A stretch of 64,000 bases of DNA, taken from positions 1 to 64,000 of the forward strand of contig DATMFV010000093.1 of the NCBI GenBank assembly GCA_035555975.1. Direction: 5' to 3'. Source of the stretch: DATMFV01 sp035555975 (GTDB lineage: Bacteria > Verrucomicrobiota > Verrucomicrobiia > Chthoniobacterales > Chthoniobacteraceae). Below, piece by piece: positions 7,861 to 16,553 of the stretch; the first letter of the stretch is position 1, and each line of letters opens with the position of its first letter. A program made the position numbers and the translations under genes. The notes beneath the pieces were generated by a model that saw only the letters and a program-made list of their open reading frames with translations, ran no database searches and was not told the DNA's origin.

Positions 7861-9170
7861 TTGCCGAAGATGCGGAATTGGGCGTGGTCGTTGGGAAGGA
7901 GGGTCGGCGGGTCGGCGTGGAGTTCAAACTCGCGCAACCCCTCGCTGCTTTTAAGCTTTTCGAGGAACCCGACCGCCTCGGCGGCGCTTGGGGCTTCGCC
8001 GGTGATCATGAAACTTTTTGGGGTCTGCTCAAATTCGGTGATCCGCACCTCCTGCGAGGGGAGGCATTGCTGAATGCGGAAAAGCAGCTCCACGGTGGAG
8101 CGGTCGGGGTCGATCGCCGGGGCGAGGGTGCGCCAGCGCAGCTCCCGGGCGAGCCGTTCCTCGGCCTCCGGCTGGGCGGCGAGCAGGCGGCTCTCGATCC
8201 GGCGGAGTTCCATCCGCTTCAGGAAGCTCCACCCCAGGAAACCGGCGACCACCACCGCGTAAACCGCAGCGACGATGAGAAGCTGTTTTTTGAGCCGGAG
8301 CCGGTTCTGCGCCTTGCGCCGGAGCACGCGCCAGCCGGGCGGGGAGAGATCGGGCAACCCGGAAACGCTCTCGCCCGGAAGCGGCAACGGCTCGGGCTGG
8401 AGACGCGCGGCGGCGGCGAGGGCGGAACGCCATGCGTTGAGGCCGGGGTCGATCAGGAGGCGTTCAAAGTTTACGGGAGCGCCGGCCAGTTCGGCGCTCA
8501 AAAGCCATTGCGGGAACGAGGCGACGGCGGCTTCCGGGTTTTCCCCGATCTCGGCGAAGGAGACCCGGCCCTTTTCGAAGATGGCGAAGACGATCTCTCC
8601 CTCCTCCTGCCAGAAGGCGGCGGCGGGACGTTCCCCGGCGGCGGCGGCGAGGTGCATGGCCCAGAAGGTGAGCCGGGAAGGGTGGCGACCGGCGGCCAGC
8701 AGGGGACCAAGGGCGGCCTCCAGCGTCGGGAGGTGGACGGCCCAGGCGACGACGGTGGAATGGACGACCGGTTCCGGCGGCTCGGCGGCGGGGTCCGCTC
8801 CCGGCGCGGGGGCCGCGGCGGCTTCCCGGTGGGTGGCGATCACCTCAAACCGGTGGGCGGTCTCCTCAATCGGGTAGGGGAGCGTTTTTTCGAGTTGAAG
8901 AAGGACCATCCCTTCCAGTTCCTCGCGGTCGGCGGAGGGGAGGGTCATCCGCTCCAGAAAGGCGAGGCGGGTCGGCAGGGCGACCGCGAGCGGCCCGGGC
9001 ACGTGGCGAAACGACGGCGCGGGGAGTTGGGGGACGAGCACTTCCAGCGGGCCGTGCGGGGGCGAAGCCGGGCTTCCCTCGCCGCCGAGCAGCCGCCACC
9101 CGTCCCCGGCGGGGGCAAGCAGGGAGGCACGAGGCGCGGGGGGAGGAGCGGGGGCGGCCAGGGGTTTCAT
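7857..9170 (-). CDS. Type II secretion system GspL-like (PilM/PilN-like) protein
   Basis: 437 residues. The first ~280 form a cytoplasmic part with the PilM/GspL-like 'EELEGMVLLQLEKTLPYPIEE' segment, followed by one membrane helix (about 290-315, LLIVAAVYAVVVAGFLGW) and a periplasmic domain. This is the arrangement of GspL, which links the secretion ATPase to the pseudopilus. The ATG at 9170 overlaps the gspK stop by four bases and is preferred over an in-frame start 12 bases upstream. The region between 15 and 60 is rich in Ala and Pro. Confidence 0.8.
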   Translation of the reverse strand: MKPLAAPAPPPAPRASLLAPAGDGWRLLGGEGSPASPPHGPLEVLVPQLPAPSFRHVPGPLAVALPTRLAFLERMTLPSADREELEGMVLLQLEKTLPYPIEETAHRFEVIATHREAAAAPAPGADPAAEPPEPVVHSTVVAWAVHLPTLEAALGPLLAAGRHPSRLTFWAMHLAAAAGERPAAAFWQEEGEIVFAIFEKGRVSFAEIGENPEAAVASFPQWLLSAELAGAPVNFERLLIDPGLNAWRSALAAAARLQPEPLPLPGESVSGLPDLSPPGWRVLRRKAQNRLRLKKQLLIVAAVYAVVVAGFLGWSFLKRMELRRIESRLLAAQPEAEERLARELRWRTLAPAIDPDRSTVELLFRIQQCLPSQEVRITEFEQTPKSFMITGEAPSAAEAVGFLEKLKSSEGLREFELHADPPTLLPNDHAQFRIFGK

Positions 9171-10069
9171 GGTTGCGTCCACAATAAAATTTCCGGAGGT
9201 CGACCCTCCACTCTCCGCGCAACGACTTCAACTTGTCGATGAACTTTTCCCGCCAGCCCCGTACTTTTTACCCGCACGGTCGGATCGTGGAAGGCGACCA
9301 GGTGGCGGATTGAGTCAAACTGCTCCTGCGTCATCCCGAGGGCGGCGATCACCTGGCCGATGTCGGCAAAGACGGCGTCGTCGTCGGTATGGTCGATCCC
9401 GTCGCCTCCCTGCCGGTGCCGGACGAACTGTTCCGCACGTTCCTGCCCGATGCTCGGGATGAGCGCGATCAGTTCCGCCGGGGCGGCTTCGAGGTCGAGC
9501 GGGCCCTGGCTCAGAAGCGTGAAATCGTCCTCCCAATCGGGGTAACGGCTCAGGAGCGCCTCGCTTCCGGCGATGAGCGGGATTTCATCCAGGCTGGAGA
9601 GCGGGCGGTTGGTCGGCTGGTAGTCGGGCCCTTCCTCCTGCCCGTTGAGGCGGCGGACGTTGTTCGGATCGGTCCAGTCGAGCAGGCAGTCGATGAACCG
9701 CTCCCGCTCCTGAAGGTCGAGCCCGCGCAGGGCGAGGTAATCGCGCAGCACGGCGATGCGGCCCGGGTCTTCGCCGGTGATCAGGTAGCCGAGGTTGAGC
9801 TTGCCCCCTTCGCCATGGAGCGTCGCTTCGTAGGAACGTTCATAGCCGGTCTCCGCCTTGAGCAGCGGCGACCCCGCCCCGATCGCCGGGTGGAGGGCGA
9901 GCGTGACGCCGGAGCGGGCGAGCGCACGGGCTTCGAGCGCGAGGCTCGCTTCGTGGGCCTCTTCCAGGTTCCGGTCGATCCAGCGGGCCCAGGTGAGGAC
10001 CGCCGCCGAAAGGAGAAAAAGCGCCCAGAGCGCGAGCAGCAGGGTGGAGGCGCGGGTGTTCGGGTTCAT
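9167..10069 (-). CDS. gspK: Type II secretion minor pseudopilin GspK
   Basis: 300 residues with an N-terminal hydrophobic helix (STLLLALWALFLLSAAVLTWARW) followed by a large globular domain. The motif 'RFIDCLLDWTDPNNVRRLNGQE' and the SAM-like helices with 'ELIALIPSIGQERAEQFVRHR' are typical of GspK, which caps the pseudopilus. It overlaps gspJ by four bases upstream and the gspL-like gene downstream. As in other GspK proteins, the Glu at position 5 of the mature helix is not seen. Confidence 0.88.
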   Translation of the reverse strand: MNPNTRASTLLLALWALFLLSAAVLTWARWIDRNLEEAHEASLALEARALARSGVTLALHPAIGAGSPLLKAETGYERSYEATLHGEGGKLNLGYLITGEDPGRIAVLRDYLALRGLDLQERERFIDCLLDWTDPNNVRRLNGQEEGPDYQPTNRPLSSLDEIPLIAGSEALLSRYPDWEDDFTLLSQGPLDLEAAPAELIALIPSIGQERAEQFVRHRQGGDGIDHTDDDAVFADIGQVIAALGMTQEQFDSIRHLVAFHDPTVRVKSTGLAGKVHRQVEVVARRVEGRPPEILLWTQP

Positions 10070-10881
10070 CGCGGGGGCGCTCCTTCGGGCGGCCGGTTGC
10101 CGGGCGGGCGGCGGTCGGAGCCGTTGCGGTTCGCGCGCTGGTCGGCGGCGGGGCCGGAAGGTCCGCGCCCGCGACGTTCGCCCGCGTTCTCGCCCCGCTG
10201 CTGGTTGGCGCGGCTCCTGCGGCGGCGCTGGCCGCGGTTGAAGTTGAACTGCGGAAGCTGGGCGGCGACCGAGATGTACGGGACGGGGATCGTCACCTCA
10301 AACGGATCAGCCTCCGCGTTCGGCCAGAGCTGCATCCGGACGACCGAGGGGCGGGCGGTCTGGTCGTTCCACCGTTCCACCCAGTTTTGCAGGCGCGGGT
10401 CGAAATAACGGACCTCAAAGGCGTGGACCTTCGGCATCAGCGGGAGCCAGTCGGCATCATGGCGGCCTTCGATATCCTGGCGCTGGAGGCCGAGTTCGAA
10501 CCCGTCGCCGTCGGTCCGTTTCCGGGTGGTCAGCGCGACGTTGTATTCCCCCCCGGCGTACCGGGTCAAAAGCCCGCTCCCGGCGGTGGCGACCCAGCGG
10601 ACCTCGTCGCCGGAAATCTCGTCGAAACGGTGCGGCTCGCCGGAGATCGCCCCGGCGCGGACCGGGAGGTGCTGGAGCTGGTAGCGCAAAAAATCGCCCA
10701 CGGCGTCGAGCTGCCGCTCTTCATCGGCGAGCTGCGTTGATTGCGCGACCGCCTGGAGCGTCCCCTGTACGAACCGGTGGATGGTGATCCCGACCAGCCC
10801 GAGGACGGCGACGGCGAGCATGATCTCCAGCAGGGTGAACCCGGCGCGGGCCGCTTGTTTAAGTGCTCGGGCTGTACGCAT
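10066..10881 (-). CDS. gspJ: Type II secretion minor pseudopilin GspJ
   Basis: 271 residues. The prepilin signal G|FTLLE (in RAGFTLLEIMLAVAVLGLVG) lies after a short basic leader, followed by a globular domain. The last 50 residues are low-complexity, rich in Arg, Gly and Pro, and look disordered. Start chosen at the Met that gives a short basic leader; a Met ten residues upstream is also in frame and would increase the overlap with gspI. It sits between gspI and gspK, as in classical gsp operons. Confidence 0.82.
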   Translation of the reverse strand: MRTARALKQAARAGFTLLEIMLAVAVLGLVGITIHRFVQGTLQAVAQSTQLADEERQLDAVGDFLRYQLQHLPVRAGAISGEPHRFDEISGDEVRWVATAGSGLLTRYAGGEYNVALTTRKRTDGDGFELGLQRQDIEGRHDADWLPLMPKVHAFEVRYFDPRLQNWVERWNDQTARPSVVRMQLWPNAEADPFEVTIPVPYISVAAQLPQFNFNRGQRRRRSRANQQRGENAGERRGRGPSGPAADQRANRNGSDRRPPGNRPPEGAPPR

Positions 10882-11302
10882 AAAACCGGATCGACCGGCG
10901 TTCCTCGCCATACGGCGCGGTCCAGATCGCTTCGAGGTGGATTTGATAAAAATCGGCCAGCAGTTCGCCCTCTTCGTCGTGCAACTCCAGCGGCTCGCGC
11001 CATTGCTTGAGGGTGATGCCGTTAAAACGCCCCTCCAGCGCGACCTCCTCCGCCGTGTCGCCGACGACGACCGCCCCCCCTTCGATCTCGGCCATCCGGG
11101 TTTCCAGTGCAGCGAGGGCGAGCTGGTCGTGCCGGCGGGCGAGGTCGGCGTCGAGGCAATGGTTCATCGAACGGGCGAGCACGATCACGCCGATCGCGAA
11201 AATCGCGACGCCGATCATCGTTTCCAGCAGCAGGAACCCTCCCGCACGCCACCGGGCGCTGCTTCTTTTTTCGCAACGGAAGTGGAAAAAGCGCTTACTC
11301 AT
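10859..11302 (-). CDS. gspI: Type II secretion minor pseudopilin GspI
   Basis: 147 residues with a prepilin-type N-terminus: basic leader, then G|FLLLETMIGVAIFAIGVIVL, with Glu at mature position 5. The body matches GspI in length and in its 'ALAALETRMAEI' helix. It would be processed by the prepilin peptidase GspO and incorporated near the tip of the pseudopilus. It overlaps gspJ and slightly overlaps the gspH stop. Confidence 0.82.
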   Translation of the reverse strand: MSKRFFHFRCEKRSSARWRAGGFLLLETMIGVAIFAIGVIVLARSMNHCLDADLARRHDQLALAALETRMAEIEGGAVVVGDTAEEVALEGRFNGITLKQWREPLELHDEEGELLADFYQIHLEAIWTAPYGEERRSIRFYAYSPST

Positions 11303-11798
11303 ACTGGACGGTCGCCGAGGCGGTGAGCGGGTGGTAGATCGCCTGCCACCCCCCTTTTTTCCGTTCGCCGGGGCGGGTGACGGTCGCCGGTTCGCAGGTC
11401 CCTCCCGGCCAGAAGGTCCAGACCGGAGCCGGGCGGGTGCTCAGGGCGGCGGTGAGTTCGAGCTGCGGCATCGTTTTTTCATCATAATCGATCGCTTCGA
11501 GCGGTTCCTCTTCGGACCGGTCGTCGCGACGGAGCGCGATCCGCTCCTTTTCCCAGACGAGCAGGTACGGGTGCCGCTCCCGGATGCTCAACTCCCGCGC
11601 CTGTTGGGCGAGCGCGTCAAAGGCGTGGAACGACGCCTCCGCCTGCCGGTAATATTGCAACCCGGCAAGGCTCGGCAGCGCGACGCCGATGACCAGCAGC
11701 GCGATGAAAAGCGCCAGGCAGATCTCCAGCAGCGTGAAGGCGCTGGTGAAACGGCGCGGCCGACGGGGTAAAAAAAGTCTTGAAGTAACGGGGGCCAA
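11295..11798 (-). CDS. gspH: Type II secretion minor pseudopilin GspH
   Basis: 167 residues, first gene of the gspHIJKLM set. After a basic leader (LFLPRRPRRFTSA) it has FTLLEICLALFIALLVIGVA, a prepilin helix with Glu at +5. The residue before the cleavage site is Ala instead of the usual Gly, which prepilin peptidases can tolerate. The body, with 'ARELSIRERHPYLLVWE', is GspH-like. The genes for GspC, D, E, F and G are not in the window. Confidence 0.78.
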   Translation of the reverse strand: MAPVTSRLFLPRRPRRFTSAFTLLEICLALFIALLVIGVALPSLAGLQYYRQAEASFHAFDALAQQARELSIRERHPYLLVWEKERIALRRDDRSEEEPLEAIDYDEKTMPQLELTAALSTRPAPVWTFWPGGTCEPATVTRPGERKKGGWQAIYHPLTASATVQYE

Positions 11799-11978
11799 GG
11801 CAAGGGACGTTGAACCCTTCCATTATGGCCGAAAAACACCCGATGCGCGAGAAGACTTTTGTTTTGTGGCACGGCCCCATTCCGAGCCGCCGGGCGACAC
11901 CATTGAACTCCTGCTCAGCAACTGCGACGACACCAACCCGCACCGCCCCCACCGGCAAAGAAAAGATTGGCGATCTCC

Positions 11979-14333
11979 TCACTGCTTCTCCCCAGCGGAA
12001 GTAACATACAGCAACACGCAGTCGTTGCCGTCCACCGTCAACTTCATATCCTCAACAGCGGGGTACTCTCTCCCGGTTCTGATATCACGAACTGAAGAAA
12101 CCTTCCCTCCCGGCAGTGAGATGCGCGTGTCTATCGGCTGGTTGCTATTATAGTTTCCGATCAGAATAAGCCGATGGTTCCCGGCGTCAATGCAGGTATA
12201 GTCAAGCGCCTTGCTGCTACCATTCAGCGGGAGCGGTCTGCCGTCCCGGAGCAACTCCTTGTAGGGATGCAGGGTTTTGAGCGCCTTCGCATGGTGATAA
12301 AAGTGAACCGGGTCGAAGTCGGGATACCAGAAGTAGGTGATTCCGTTCGCTCCATTGAGCAGCGTCTCGTAGACCATGTATTCCAACCTCACCGGGTCGA
12401 ATTTCCCGAAAGTCGCGGGGGTGAGCCACGGAATGATCCGGGAGGCACCGATATATCGGCGGTTCGCTTCGATGTAACGGTGGACCAGCGTGACGTTCCC
12501 CGCCACATACAGACTGGGCATTGAGAAATCAATGACTTCAGGATAGACCTTACTCCAGTCAAAGACTCCCCCCGAAAGGGATTCGTCGGTTTCAGGAATC
12601 TGACGAATCTCCCTGGTGACCTCGCGCGGCCCAAGTCCATAGGAGCCAATCCGAGGCATCGGCAGAGTGTTGGCCTTGGCCGCTTCAGCAATCCCTTTGT
12701 GGATATCCACAAGCATCTCCCGACCGAGATCTCCGAGAAAATCGCTCTCTTTCTTTCCCGATCTACGCAAGGCTTCCTGATACTCCACGCTGAGGCGTGC
12801 CTCCGGCAAAGCAAGGTGCCATAACTCAATATCGAGAAAGACAGTATCCGCCTTCGTCTCCGCAAAGTGGCTGGCAACCCGCGCAATTTCCTCTTCGTAA
12901 AATTTCCCCCGGTAAACCGGCGAAAGATGTTTTCCCGGCTTTCCGCCAATCTGATTCGTGATCTCGGGATGATTCTTATGATGGCGTTTGAACAAAACGT
13001 GGAACGGCGACTCGTTGTAAACAATGCGAAAGCCTAGCTCCCTTCCTTTGTCCAGAAATGCGAGCTTCTCATCCTTTGAATGAAACCCAAGGTAATCGGC
13101 CCGTTTACCGCCATAGTAGCGGGGAAATGTCGGAATCGCGTTGAAGCCAAGCGCCCGATAACTGTTGAAAAAGTCCGGCCAACCAAGACTCCACTCGTCA
13201 TACATCCACCCGAGGCTGATTTCAAAGCCGCTCCAATCCGGAACTTTCGGAATCTCCAGCTCAGCCAGTTCAATCTTCTGCTCATGGGTAGCCTCGCCAA
13301 ACTGCGTGACCAATATGGCATGACTGCCCTCCGGCAGCGCAGCCGATTCGCGCTTTTCAAGATAGAGCGGTCCCTGCACACTGAAGCGACCTAAAGGTTG
13401 CTTTACGAAAGGCAGCTTATAAGCCGTTCTTCCCGGCTTTCCTTCCACGGCCTTCCCTTCGGGCATGACCCCCATCCACGCGCTTACTGCAAGTCCATCC
13501 GGCAACTCCAGAGTCATCTCCACCGGGATGCTCTGATCCTTCCGCGTGTCATGGACATTGATCCAATTCGGCGTTACCACAGAGGAAGTGATCAACAATT
13601 TCTCCGTGCGAAAGCGGGCAAGTGCACTATCAATAGCAAGGGTGATCTCAGGAAAATCTTCCGGGTTTGCCGCGATCTCCCCGGTTCCCTTCATGACAGC
13701 GACTTCATCGATAAGAATCTTTTCCCCATCGCGATGCATGAGCAACCCCACGTACCGGGCAGTCACTCCGGCCGGAAAACTAAACGTATGAACGTAGCCC
13801 CGATCATTCCCCTCCAGATAATAGGTATTTTTCCAATCCGCCGTTTCCCTTTCCGCCGGAAGCGTTTTCGTCATGCCGCTGACGCGGTGGAAGCTCTTCT
13901 TGTCATTGCTGACAAAGATTTCGAACTCCTTTGGAAATGCCATTCGACCGTGTCGTCCGCTCCACCTTCCTCCAAAAAGCCTGGCTACCACTCTTTCGAT
14001 CGGCTGCGGGGCGTCGAGATCAATCAGGACGACACAGTCAAGATCGCTCCAGGCCCAGCGTACCGCATCGGGTGCTTCAAAGTTGCCAAAGGTCAGATTA
14101 TCGCTCAGTTTTCCATCGGTCAGAAGGTGTCGGTAATATTCAGGTTTTTTCCCGCCCCAGTTGGGGTCGGGAAAGAGCCAGGCTTCACGTCCTGACGCAA
14201 GATTGGTCCCTTTTGTCTGGCGGTTCCAATCTTCGTCAGACGTTTGAGCGATGGAAGGAATGGTCATGAGTGCAAAACACAGTGATAGCAGAGCGCGTGT
14301 AGAAATGAGAAAAGAGGCAAACCGGGTATTCAT
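11979..14333 (-). CDS. Secreted glycosidase-like protein (cassette A)
   Basis: 784 residues with a signal peptide (ALLSLCFALMTIPSIAQ, about 14-30). Residues 70-230 resemble a discoidin/F5-8C-like carbohydrate-binding domain ('RVVARLFGGRWSGRHGR', 'ARYVGLLMHRDGEKILIDEV'). From about 370 a TIM-barrel-like catalytic region follows, with 'FEISLGWMYDEWSLGWPDFF', 'RIVYNESPFHV' and 'DTVFLDIELWHLALP', whose Asp and Glu are candidate catalytic residues. The C-terminal ~80 residues look like a beta-sandwich. I do not recognise a named glycoside hydrolase family. It is the last gene of the cassette A operon, 11 bases after the small exported protein. Confidence 0.7.
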   Translation of the reverse strand: MNTRFASFLISTRALLSLCFALMTIPSIAQTSDEDWNRQTKGTNLASGREAWLFPDPNWGGKKPEYYRHLLTDGKLSDNLTFGNFEAPDAVRWAWSDLDCVVLIDLDAPQPIERVVARLFGGRWSGRHGRMAFPKEFEIFVSNDKKSFHRVSGMTKTLPAERETADWKNTYYLEGNDRGYVHTFSFPAGVTARYVGLLMHRDGEKILIDEVAVMKGTGEIAANPEDFPEITLAIDSALARFRTEKLLITSSVVTPNWINVHDTRKDQSIPVEMTLELPDGLAVSAWMGVMPEGKAVEGKPGRTAYKLPFVKQPLGRFSVQGPLYLEKRESAALPEGSHAILVTQFGEATHEQKIELAELEIPKVPDWSGFEISLGWMYDEWSLGWPDFFNSYRALGFNAIPTFPRYYGGKRADYLGFHSKDEKLAFLDKGRELGFRIVYNESPFHVLFKRHHKNHPEITNQIGGKPGKHLSPVYRGKFYEEEIARVASHFAETKADTVFLDIELWHLALPEARLSVEYQEALRRSGKKESDFLGDLGREMLVDIHKGIAEAAKANTLPMPRIGSYGLGPREVTREIRQIPETDESLSGGVFDWSKVYPEVIDFSMPSLYVAGNVTLVHRYIEANRRYIGASRIIPWLTPATFGKFDPVRLEYMVYETLLNGANGITYFWYPDFDPVHFYHHAKALKTLHPYKELLRDGRPLPLNGSSKALDYTCIDAGNHRLILIGNYNSNQPIDTRISLPGGKVSSVRDIRTGREYPAVEDMKLTVDGNDCVLLYVTSAGEKQ

Positions 14334-14344
14334 AAAAAATATAA

Positions 14345-14926
14345 TTATTCGTCGGCAATCAACTTTAGGTTGGCGATTTGGACGGAGCCACTGGTGACAA
14401 AGATGACTGGTTGGATTCTTGAAACAGGAACCGGCTCTCCGCCGTCCTCCTCCTTTGAAGCGGACATGAAGGCATTCTCAGGCACTCTGATCGGCAGTGA
14501 ATGTTCCTCCCAATCGTCTGAACTGACCGTTTGTTGAGCCGCCTTGAGGGCGATCCAGCCCCCATCTCCCCATAGCGAAAAACCCAGAAGAATTTTCCCG
14601 TTTCCTCTGACCTGAAAGCGATACTCATACTCCCTGTCCCCGGCCCGAAAGGGAAAATAGCTGGTGCAGGTCATGCCTACCCACTTCCCTTCCGCCTCCT
14701 GATGTTCGGAAAGAGCGACCTCAACCGCATTCCCTCCTCCGGAAACGTCGTTCCCCTCAATTATCTGAATCCTTCCCGGGAAGGCATGATTCATTGTCCA
14801 GCCGTCGGGCAGCCCGGGAGAAATACCGGAGTGCGAAAAATCACCCTGTATGGGGAGTTCGACCTCGGCCGCCGCAAGGGATGAGACAGCAAGAATGGAA
14901 GATATACTGACTATTACTAAGTTCAT
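14345..14926 (-). CDS. Small exported protein, possibly carbohydrate-binding (cassette A)
   Basis: 193 residues starting MNLVIVSISSILAVSSLAAA, a clear signal peptide. The mature protein looks like a beta-sandwich of the carbohydrate-binding/galactose-binding type ('GDFSHSGISPGLPDGWTMN', 'WVGMTCTSYFPFRAGDREYE'), similar in layout to CBM4/9-like modules. No catalytic motif is seen. A longer frame upstream is rejected because it runs back over the prepilin-like gene. It lies 28 bases after the prepilin-like gene and 11 before the glycosidase-like gene, so it probably works with the latter. Confidence 0.68.
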   Translation of the reverse strand: MNLVIVSISSILAVSSLAAAEVELPIQGDFSHSGISPGLPDGWTMNHAFPGRIQIIEGNDVSGGGNAVEVALSEHQEAEGKWVGMTCTSYFPFRAGDREYEYRFQVRGNGKILLGFSLWGDGGWIALKAAQQTVSSDDWEEHSLPIRVPENAFMSASKEEDGGEPVPVSRIQPVIFVTSGSVQIANLKLIADE

Positions 14927-14954
14927 GAATGGATTTCTCAATGGATTAAGAACC

Positions 14955-15674
14955 TTATTGAACCGGGTAGAACCATTGGCTTTTAAGTTCACCAACGTCG
15001 CCCGTAACAGGGTTGGAAACCTTTGGAACCACAACGAGCGATTCAACGTGTCCGTCCAGAAACAGGGCGTTGATCTTCCTGCCGTGGTGGATCGGATCAA
15101 CAAATCTCCATGGGCTTGCCCGTCCTCCGCCTGGGTAATTGCCGCCAGTCGTGGTGTACCACGTTTCAAACGGCTTATACCCTTTTTCGTAGGAATCGAT
15201 CAGGATAATCAGGTTTGAACGTAAGGCGTTGAGCCGCCGCGGCCTGGTTTCGTCCAAGCCTCGCGCGGCGTTGTATGCACCGGTGTACAGATGCAGATTG
15301 ATGGAGTAGTTCGTCCACCCTGGAGCGCCTCCTGTCTTGGGATCCACCGGATTTGAAGGGCAGAACCAGGGCGCTTTTCTCGTCGTTGCATACCCATGGT
15401 GAGGGATATAGTTTTTTCTTAGCGGAGTCCACCAGGACTTGACGGTGACTTTAATATTGTCCTCATCGTAAGGAATTTCCATCTGGTGATCATTTGCGTA
15501 TGCCATGATACCCGCATGCAGAACACGGAGGTTTTGGATGCATTGAGTTGATTGGGTGTGTTCAACGAGGGTGGATTGGACGCTGAATGTGATCACGATC
15601 AGGACAGCCAGAATGCCCGTGGCAATCAGCGCTTCGATGACACTAAATCCCCGAAGCAGGCGGATTCTTTTCAT
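14955..15674 (-). CDS. Prepilin-like protein with H-x9-DG motif (cassette A)
   Basis: 239 residues. N-terminal prepilin signal G|FSVIEALIATGILAVLIVIT with Glu at +5, then 'CIQNLRVLHAGIMAYANDH' and a C-terminal HGRKINALFLDGHVE, an exact H-x9-DG motif. This is the DUF1559-like prepilin family expanded in Planctomycetes, Lentisphaerae and Verrucomicrobia. Expected processing is by prepilin peptidase. It starts inside the stop of the PEP-CTERM gene (ATGA overlap), so the two are translationally coupled. Confidence 0.85.
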   Translation of the reverse strand: MKRIRLLRGFSVIEALIATGILAVLIVITFSVQSTLVEHTQSTQCIQNLRVLHAGIMAYANDHQMEIPYDEDNIKVTVKSWWTPLRKNYIPHHGYATTRKAPWFCPSNPVDPKTGGAPGWTNYSINLHLYTGAYNAARGLDETRPRRLNALRSNLIILIDSYEKGYKPFETWYTTTGGNYPGGGRASPWRFVDPIHHGRKINALFLDGHVESLVVVPKVSNPVTGDVGELKSQWFYPVQ

Positions 15675-16552
15675 TTGACCGACGGTTTGACCCGCCTGCC
15701 CAAAACGCCGGCAGCCACGCCGATGGAGAGGATGAGAAAGGCGGTGGATGGCTCAGGAATAGCCTGGGCGGTGATTGAGTAGGTGTCGAATGCGATCAGG
15801 GAATTGCTGATTGCGGATGGCAGCACGTAAAGACCGAAGGCTTGGATCGTTCCACCGGGAAGTCCGGAAGCCGAGGGAACCAGCTCGCCGAATGGAGATC
15901 CGGGAGCCGCTGCAAGGGTAAACCAGTCCTGATCAGCAATCGTCACGTTAATCTGCTGGGCAGCGGAATTGAAGTTGTCCAGCAGTGTACTGCCTGAATG
16001 GGTTAATGTGGTGGGCGTATAGGCGCTGCCGACATGCCAGATGTTGTCGATTTTAAGGGCCACGCGCACGGTTCCCAGGTCCGCAGGCAGGAGATGGTCT
16101 GTCTGGGCTGCGTAGAAGGAGATCGTCTCGAGCTGCCATGCGGATTGATCAATCTCGCGCTCGACGGAGAAGAGGAATTTTCCCGCCTGCGAGTCAGCAT
16201 GAAGGGCTCTTACGACGCCGTAGTTCATCGATATGGTCTCGGTCCCCGGTACGCCAAACGGAGTATTTGTCCCTATGTTGCCGAGTCCTGTCGGCTTCGA
16301 CATGGCGTTGTAAATACCTGCGTAATAGACATGAGGATCAGTGGTGATATTGCCGTTCTTAGCTGAATAAAGAGTACTCCAATCCGGGACATTGGAGACC
16401 TTGACGGCAGCGGTGCTATTTCCGAAGACCTGCCGATAGATCAGGGTGGACGCATCGGCCACCGTTGCGGTGGCGAATGTCGCCGCAGCGAGCAGGATAG
16501 CCGCTACTGTGGCAGGAAGTTTACGTGAGATGGGGTGTCCGGGGATTCTCAT
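15671..16552 (-). CDS. PEP-CTERM sorting-domain protein (cassette A)
   Basis: 293 residues. Signal peptide near residues 10-35 (LPATVAAILLAAATFATATVADA), a middle part with no recognised enzymatic motif, and a C-terminal PEP-CTERM tail: AIPEPSTAF, a hydrophobic helix, then GRRVKPSVK. Such tails are recognised by exosortase, which processes surface or exopolysaccharide-associated proteins. Its start is one base after the regulator's stop, and its stop overlaps the prepilin-like gene. Confidence 0.85.
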   Translation of the reverse strand: MRIPGHPISRKLPATVAAILLAAATFATATVADASTLIYRQVFGNSTAAVKVSNVPDWSTLYSAKNGNITTDPHVYYAGIYNAMSKPTGLGNIGTNTPFGVPGTETISMNYGVVRALHADSQAGKFLFSVEREIDQSAWQLETISFYAAQTDHLLPADLGTVRVALKIDNIWHVGSAYTPTTLTHSGSTLLDNFNSAAQQINVTIADQDWFTLAAAPGSPFGELVPSASGLPGGTIQAFGLYVLPSAISNSLIAFDTYSITAQAIPEPSTAFLILSIGVAAGVLGRRVKPSVK

Positions 16553-16553
16553 A